This document shows, one piece after another, positions 6,473 to 9,127 of a DNA stretch of 9,127 nt. How positions within the stretch are numbered: the first letter of the stretch is position 1; each line of letters opens with the position of its first letter. Source of the DNA: an uncultured Mitsuokella sp. (GTDB lineage: Bacteria; Bacillota; Negativicutes; Selenomonadales; Selenomonadaceae); NCBI GenBank assembly GCA_900770895.1, contig CAAGMF010000044.1, positions 1 to 9,127 of the forward strand, given 5' to 3'. A model generated the notes under the pieces. It was not told where the DNA came from, ran no database searches, and was given only the letters and a program-made list of their open reading frames with translations. The translations under genes were made by a program, and so were the position numbers.

Positions 6473-6711
6473 GCCTTCCCCTTTGGGGGCGCGAAGCGCG
6501 GGTTGCCGGTGGCAACCCCGGACAGGTGCCCCGCAGGGGCGGATGAGGTGGCGAGCCAGTGTATGAACTCGAGTACTAAAGCAAAAACGGCCCATCGTTC
6601 AAAAAACTCAGACAGCCGCCCCGTCATGTGTTGCTGGAACGTTGCCTGACGCCTCGCCACTTCATCCGTCTTGCGACTACGTCGCAAGACACCTTCCTCA
6701 GAGAGGAAGGC
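6473..6711. repeat. Composite palindromic repeat, copy C (long variant)
   Basis: This is an approximately 239-bp element with the same plan but different inserts. The left half has CCTTCCCC/GGGG, then GCGC/GCGC, GGTTGCC/GGCAACC (7 bp) and GCCCC/GGGGC, ending in GGATGAGGTGGCGAG (6541-6555). The right half has an inverted CTCGCCACTTCATCC (6653-6667, one mismatch), a 10-bp hairpin GTCTTGCGAC/GTCGCAAGAC (6668-6690) and CCTTCCTC/GAGGAAGG (6692-6710). The 97-nt centre has no convincing gene. The 75-codon minus-strand frame across it runs through the hairpins and is probably not a gene. Confidence 0.8.
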
Positions 6712-6714
6712 TTG

Positions 6715-6743
6715 AAAAAGGGACTGCCATCCAGCAGTCCCTT
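6715..6743 (-). terminator. Rho-independent terminator of ftsH
   Basis: A 10-bp stem, AAGGGACTGC (6718-6727) with GCAGTCCCTT (6734-6743), closes a 6-nt loop. Read on the minus strand it is followed by a T-run (A-run 6715-6719 on the plus strand). It lies 20 nt past the ftsH stop and touches the edge of repeat copy C. Confidence 0.88.
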
Positions 6744-6763
6744 CTTATATGTCCAAAAATCAC

Positions 6764-8767
6764 TCAGGCTCTCGTATCAATCGAGCCATTTCCCTCCGGC
6801 GCAGCCGACTCAGCCTTTACCTCTGCCGCATCAGGCTCAGCAGTCTCAGCCGCAGCAGGCTCCGCTTCGACCTTCTTCACCTCAGCAGCCTCCGCCTCCG
6901 TATCGGCAGCCGCAGATTCGCCATCTGTCTTTGGCGCATCCTCGTCCTCCGGCTTCAGGATGTGCATGAATTCCTCGCCCGTGATGGTCTCTTTCTCATA
7001 GAGGAAAGCGGCGAGCTCGTCGAGCTTGTCGATATGCTCTTCCAGCAGCTTTTTCGCCTTTTCATGCTGGGCATGCACGAGATCGACGACCTGCTTGTCG
7101 ATCTGCTGCTGCGTAGCGGCCGAGCAGGCCAGCGTCGTATCGCCGCCCAGGTAGCGGTTGTTCACCGTCTCCATGGCCACCATGTCGAAATCCGGGCTCA
7201 TGCCGTAGCGCGTGATCATCGCGCGGGCGAGCTTCGTCGCCTGTTCGATATCATTGGCCGCACCGGTGCTGACCTGGCCGAACTTTACCTCCTCAGCCGC
7301 ACGGCCGGCCGTGAACGTCGCGATCTTGTTCTCGAGCTCTTCCTTCGTCAGAATGTACTTATCCTTCTCCTCGACCTGCATGGTGTAGCCGAGTGCGCCA
7401 CTCGTGCGCGGGATGATGGTGATCTTCTGCACCGGTGCCGAATTGCTCTGCAGCGCTGCCACGAGGGCATGGCCGATCTCATGGTACGCCACCGTATGCT
7501 TCTCCTTGTCGGACAGGATAGCATTCTTCTTCTGATAGCCGGCGATGACGACCTCGACGCTCTCCTCGAGGTCAGACTGTGTGACGAGCGAGCGGCCGTC
7601 ACGCACGGCGCGCAGGGCGCCCTCGTTGATGATATTGGCCAGCTCAGCGCCCGAGGCACCAGCCGCCATGCGGGCGATCGTGTGGAAATTCACGCCCTCC
7701 GCCAGCTTGACCTTCTTCGCATGGACGCGCAGGATAGCCTCGCGTCCCTCGAGATCCGGCAGCTCGACCGGCACGCGCCGATCGAAACGGCCCGGACGCA
7801 GCAGTGCCGGGTCCAGCGAATCCGGCCGGTTCGTCGCGGCCAGGATGATGACACCGTTGTTGCCCTCGAAGCCATCCATCTCGGTCAGCAGCTGGTTCAG
7901 CGTCTGCTCGCGCTCATCGTTGCCCATGACCGCGCCGCTGCGCTTCTGGCCGATGGCATCGATCTCATCGATGAATACGATGCACGGTGCCTTCTCCTTC
8001 GCCTGCTTGAACAGGTCGCGCACCTTGGACGCGCCCATGCCCACGAACATCTCCACGAACTCGGAGCCGGACATGGAGAAAAACGGCACGTCCGCCTCGC
8101 CGGCGACTGCCTTAGCCAGCATGGTCTTGCCGGTGCCCGGAGGGCCGACCAGAAGCACGCCTTTGGGCATGGATGCGCCGATTTCCTTGTATTTTCCCGG
8201 GTCATGCAGGTAATCCACAATCTCCTGGAGGCTTTCCTCCGCCTCGTCCACGCCCTCCACATCGTCAAACTTAATGCCGTCGGAGGACTTGACGTAGACC
8301 TTGGCGTTGGATTTTCCCATATTGAAGGACATGGAGTTTGCGCCGCCGCCCATCCGGTCCATCAGCTTCTTGGACATGAACTGCCCCAGTGCCACAAAGA
8401 TGACCATCGGCAGAATCCAATAGAGCAGGATGGTGACCAGCGGGGAGGTTTCCTCCACGATTTCCGAGCCAAAGCTGGTGATGCCCGCGTTATACAGCCG
8501 CTCCGTCAACTGGCTCGCGTCCTCCAGCCTGCCGGTTTTATAAATCGACGTTTCGTTCTTATCCGTGAAGGTGATCTGATTGTTTTCGATTTGCACACGG
8601 CCGATGTCACCCTTGTCAATCATGGACAGGAACTGTCCATAATCCACCTCCCTGATCTGCCGCTCCATCAGCCACGGCATGGCAAGCAGGTTAAACAGCA
8701 GCAGAATGACCATTACCACGCAGTAATAGAAAATCAGCGGTTTCTTGGGTCGTTTTACTTCATTCAT
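6764..8767 (-). CDS. ftsH: FtsH-type membrane AAA zinc metalloprotease (clostridial accessory type, mosaic)
   Basis: This is a 667-residue ATP-dependent membrane protease. Membrane helices lie at about 11-33 and 110-130 around an extracytoplasmic FtsH_ext domain. The AAA+ domain follows: Walker A GPPGTGKT 208-215, pore loop FVGMG 241-245, Walker B IVFIDE 263-268, and second region of homology ATNRPDSLDPALLRPGRFDR 311-330. The M41 protease site is HEIGH 429-433, with D506 (ANDIEQ) as probable third zinc ligand. After about 605 comes an Ala/Glu/Pro-rich tail. Motif wording (FVGMGASKVRDLF, HEIGH, TSGALGYTM) fits the second, accessory FtsH group common in gut clostridia. ATG 8767 has GGGAG 7 nt upstream; the upstream in-frame ATG at 8794 lacks a site. 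Codon use changes sharply within the gene: Ser is TCC in 13 of 18 cases up to residue 247 and 1 of 16 after it; Arg is never CGC before residue 250 (0 of 7) and mostly CGC after. Confidence 0.93.
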   Translation of the reverse strand: MNEVKRPKKPLIFYYCVVMVILLLFNLLAMPWLMERQIREVDYGQFLSMIDKGDIGRVQIENNQITFTDKNETSIYKTGRLEDASQLTERLYNAGITSFGSEIVEETSPLVTILLYWILPMVIFVALGQFMSKKLMDRMGGGANSMSFNMGKSNAKVYVKSSDGIKFDDVEGVDEAEESLQEIVDYLHDPGKYKEIGASMPKGVLLVGPPGTGKTMLAKAVAGEADVPFFSMSGSEFVEMFVGMGASKVRDLFKQAKEKAPCIVFIDEIDAIGQKRSGAVMGNDEREQTLNQLLTEMDGFEGNNGVIILAATNRPDSLDPALLRPGRFDRRVPVELPDLEGREAILRVHAKKVKLAEGVNFHTIARMAAGASGAELANIINEGALRAVRDGRSLVTQSDLEESVEVVIAGYQKKNAILSDKEKHTVAYHEIGHALVAALQSNSAPVQKITIIPRTSGALGYTMQVEEKDKYILTKEELENKIATFTAGRAAEEVKFGQVSTGAANDIEQATKLARAMITRYGMSPDFDMVAMETVNNRYLGGDTTLACSAATQQQIDKQVVDLVHAQHEKAKKLLEEHIDKLDELAAFLYEKETITGEEFMHILKPEDEDAPKTDGESAAADTEAEAAEVKKVEAEPAAAETAEPDAAEVKAESAAPEGNGSIDTRA
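8020..8150. other. Codon-usage breakpoint inside ftsH (recombination or assembly join)
   Basis: Upstream in the gene (higher coordinates) codons are TCC, CGG/AGG, GTG, ATT and AAA-rich. Below about 8020 they change to AGC/TCG, CGC and the style of the tsa operon. The interval covers the highly conserved stretch just after Walker A, a natural place for homologous recombination or a false overlap between two species' ftsH genes. Confidence 0.5.
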
Positions 8768-8795
8768 TGCGTTACTCCCTTCTTCTGTGCCCATT

Positions 8796-8819
8796 CTCCG
8801 AATACCGGTTTATTCGGAG
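8796..8819. other. Intergenic hairpin upstream of ftsH
   Basis: A perfect 9-bp inverted repeat, CTCCGAATA (8796-8804) and TATTCGGAG (8811-8819), has a 6-nt loop. It lies between the upstream membrane protein stop and the ftsH ribosome binding site. It has no T-run in either direction, so it is not a standard terminator. No promoter is evident in this roughly 80-nt gap, so ftsH may be read through from upstream, with the hairpin as a processing or stability element. Confidence 0.5.
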
Positions 8820-8847
8820 CGCTTTCTCTGTGTCGGATTTCTGCCAG

Positions 8848-9126
8848 TCATGAATTGACACCGGTTCGTTTTTTTCTCTGCTTTTCAAAGGTTTCATACA
8901 TCTCCTTCAGGTGTTCAGCCAGCGGGCTGTCGGAACGGAAAGGAGAAAAGAAACGGTATTTGTAGTTCTTGAGATGCTTGGCATTGCGGATGTGATTCTT
9001 GATGGCCTCGTAGTTTGCCACCACCTGATGCTCCTCAGCAAATTTCTTCAGCTTCACCACCAGCTGCGCCGAATGGGCCACATCGATGATAAACACACCG
9101 AAGAACATTCCGATGAAGAAGGAGAA
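8848..9126 (-). CDS. C-terminal part of a membrane protein, probably CmpB-like putative ABC transporter permease
   Basis: The frame is open to the window edge on the minus strand and ends at TGA 8850-8848, giving about 92 visible residues. It begins inside a hydrophobic segment (FSFFIGMFFGVFIIDVAHSAQ), followed by a basic helical cytoplasmic tail with KFAEEHQVVANYEAIKNHIR and KYRFFSPFRSDSPLAEHLKE. This tail pattern resembles the end of the putative ABC transporter permease family (PF06541, CmpB-like) of clostridia; this is recall of the family, not a search result. An internal ATG at 9108 lies within the hydrophobic stretch and is unlikely to be the start. The gene lies 80 nt upstream of ftsH on the same strand. 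Its DNA (AGG/CGG codons, AT-rich ends) matches the first third of ftsH rather than the tsa operon. Confidence 0.6.
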   Translation of the reverse strand, partial: FSFFIGMFFGVFIIDVAHSAQLVVKLKKFAEEHQVVANYEAIKNHIRNAKHLKNYKYRFFSPFRSDSPLAEHLKEMYETFEKQRKKRTGVNS

Positions 9127-9127
9127 G

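Noticed and set aside
6460..6687. Minus-strand 75-codon frame across repeat copy C
   Set aside because: It runs through the repeat hairpins, starts inside one and ends in another, so it is most likely an accidental frame. If many genomic copies keep it open it would deserve another look.
5754..6711. CRISPR array
   Set aside because: The repeats are few, long, internally palindromic, divergent and unevenly spaced, with no short identical direct repeats and unique spacers.
6749..8965. Plus-strand open frame of 738 codons opposite ftsH
   Set aside because: It mirrors ftsH in the antisense frame, where GC-rich codons avoid stops. Its protein is Arg/Leu/His-rich with no recognisable domain, and ftsH has every motif of its family.

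Overview
The window reads as chromosomal DNA from a GC-rich member of the Firmicutes. Gene content, codon choice (CGC for Arg, AGC/TCG for Ser, ACG for Thr) and abundant palindromic intergenic repeats suggest a Negativicutes/Selenomonadaceae-type gut bacterium such as Mitsuokella or Selenomonas. This placement is inference; no marker gene here settles it.

Layout. (1) 1-675, plus strand: the 3' end of a TPR-like helical protein. It converges on a minus-strand operon and shares a bidirectional hairpin terminator with it (683-728). (2) 5650 down to 733, minus strand: a tightly packed operon tsaE-tsaB-rimI-tsaD followed by a PdtaS-type sensor kinase and an ANTAR response regulator. TsaE, TsaB and TsaD are three of the bacterial enzymes that make N6-threonylcarbamoyl-adenosine (t6A) on tRNA; the fourth, TsaC, is not in the window. 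RimI acetylates ribosomal protein S18. The kinase start directly abuts the tsaD stop, so an RNA-binding antiterminator pair appears wired into a translation-fidelity operon. (3) 5657-6763: a 111-residue three-helix membrane protein gene (plus strand) set among three palindrome-rich repeat elements (5754-5912, 6347-6460, 6473-6711). (4) 8767 down to 6764, minus strand: an FtsH-type membrane AAA protease of the clostridial accessory type, with a hairpin terminator. Upstream of it is the 3' end of a membrane protein gene (8848 to the edge), probably a CmpB-like putative ABC transporter permease.

The most striking point is inside ftsH. Codon choice switches abruptly around 8020-8150, in the Walker A region. 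The first third of the gene, and probably the gene upstream of it, look as if they come from a different genome than the rest of the window. This is either a natural mosaic gene or a chimeric assembly join. The second point is the family of composite palindromic repeats, one of which supplies or overlaps the stop codon of the small membrane protein gene. I found no CRISPR array, tRNA, rRNA, transposase or defence system, and most of the window is ordinary core-genome content.
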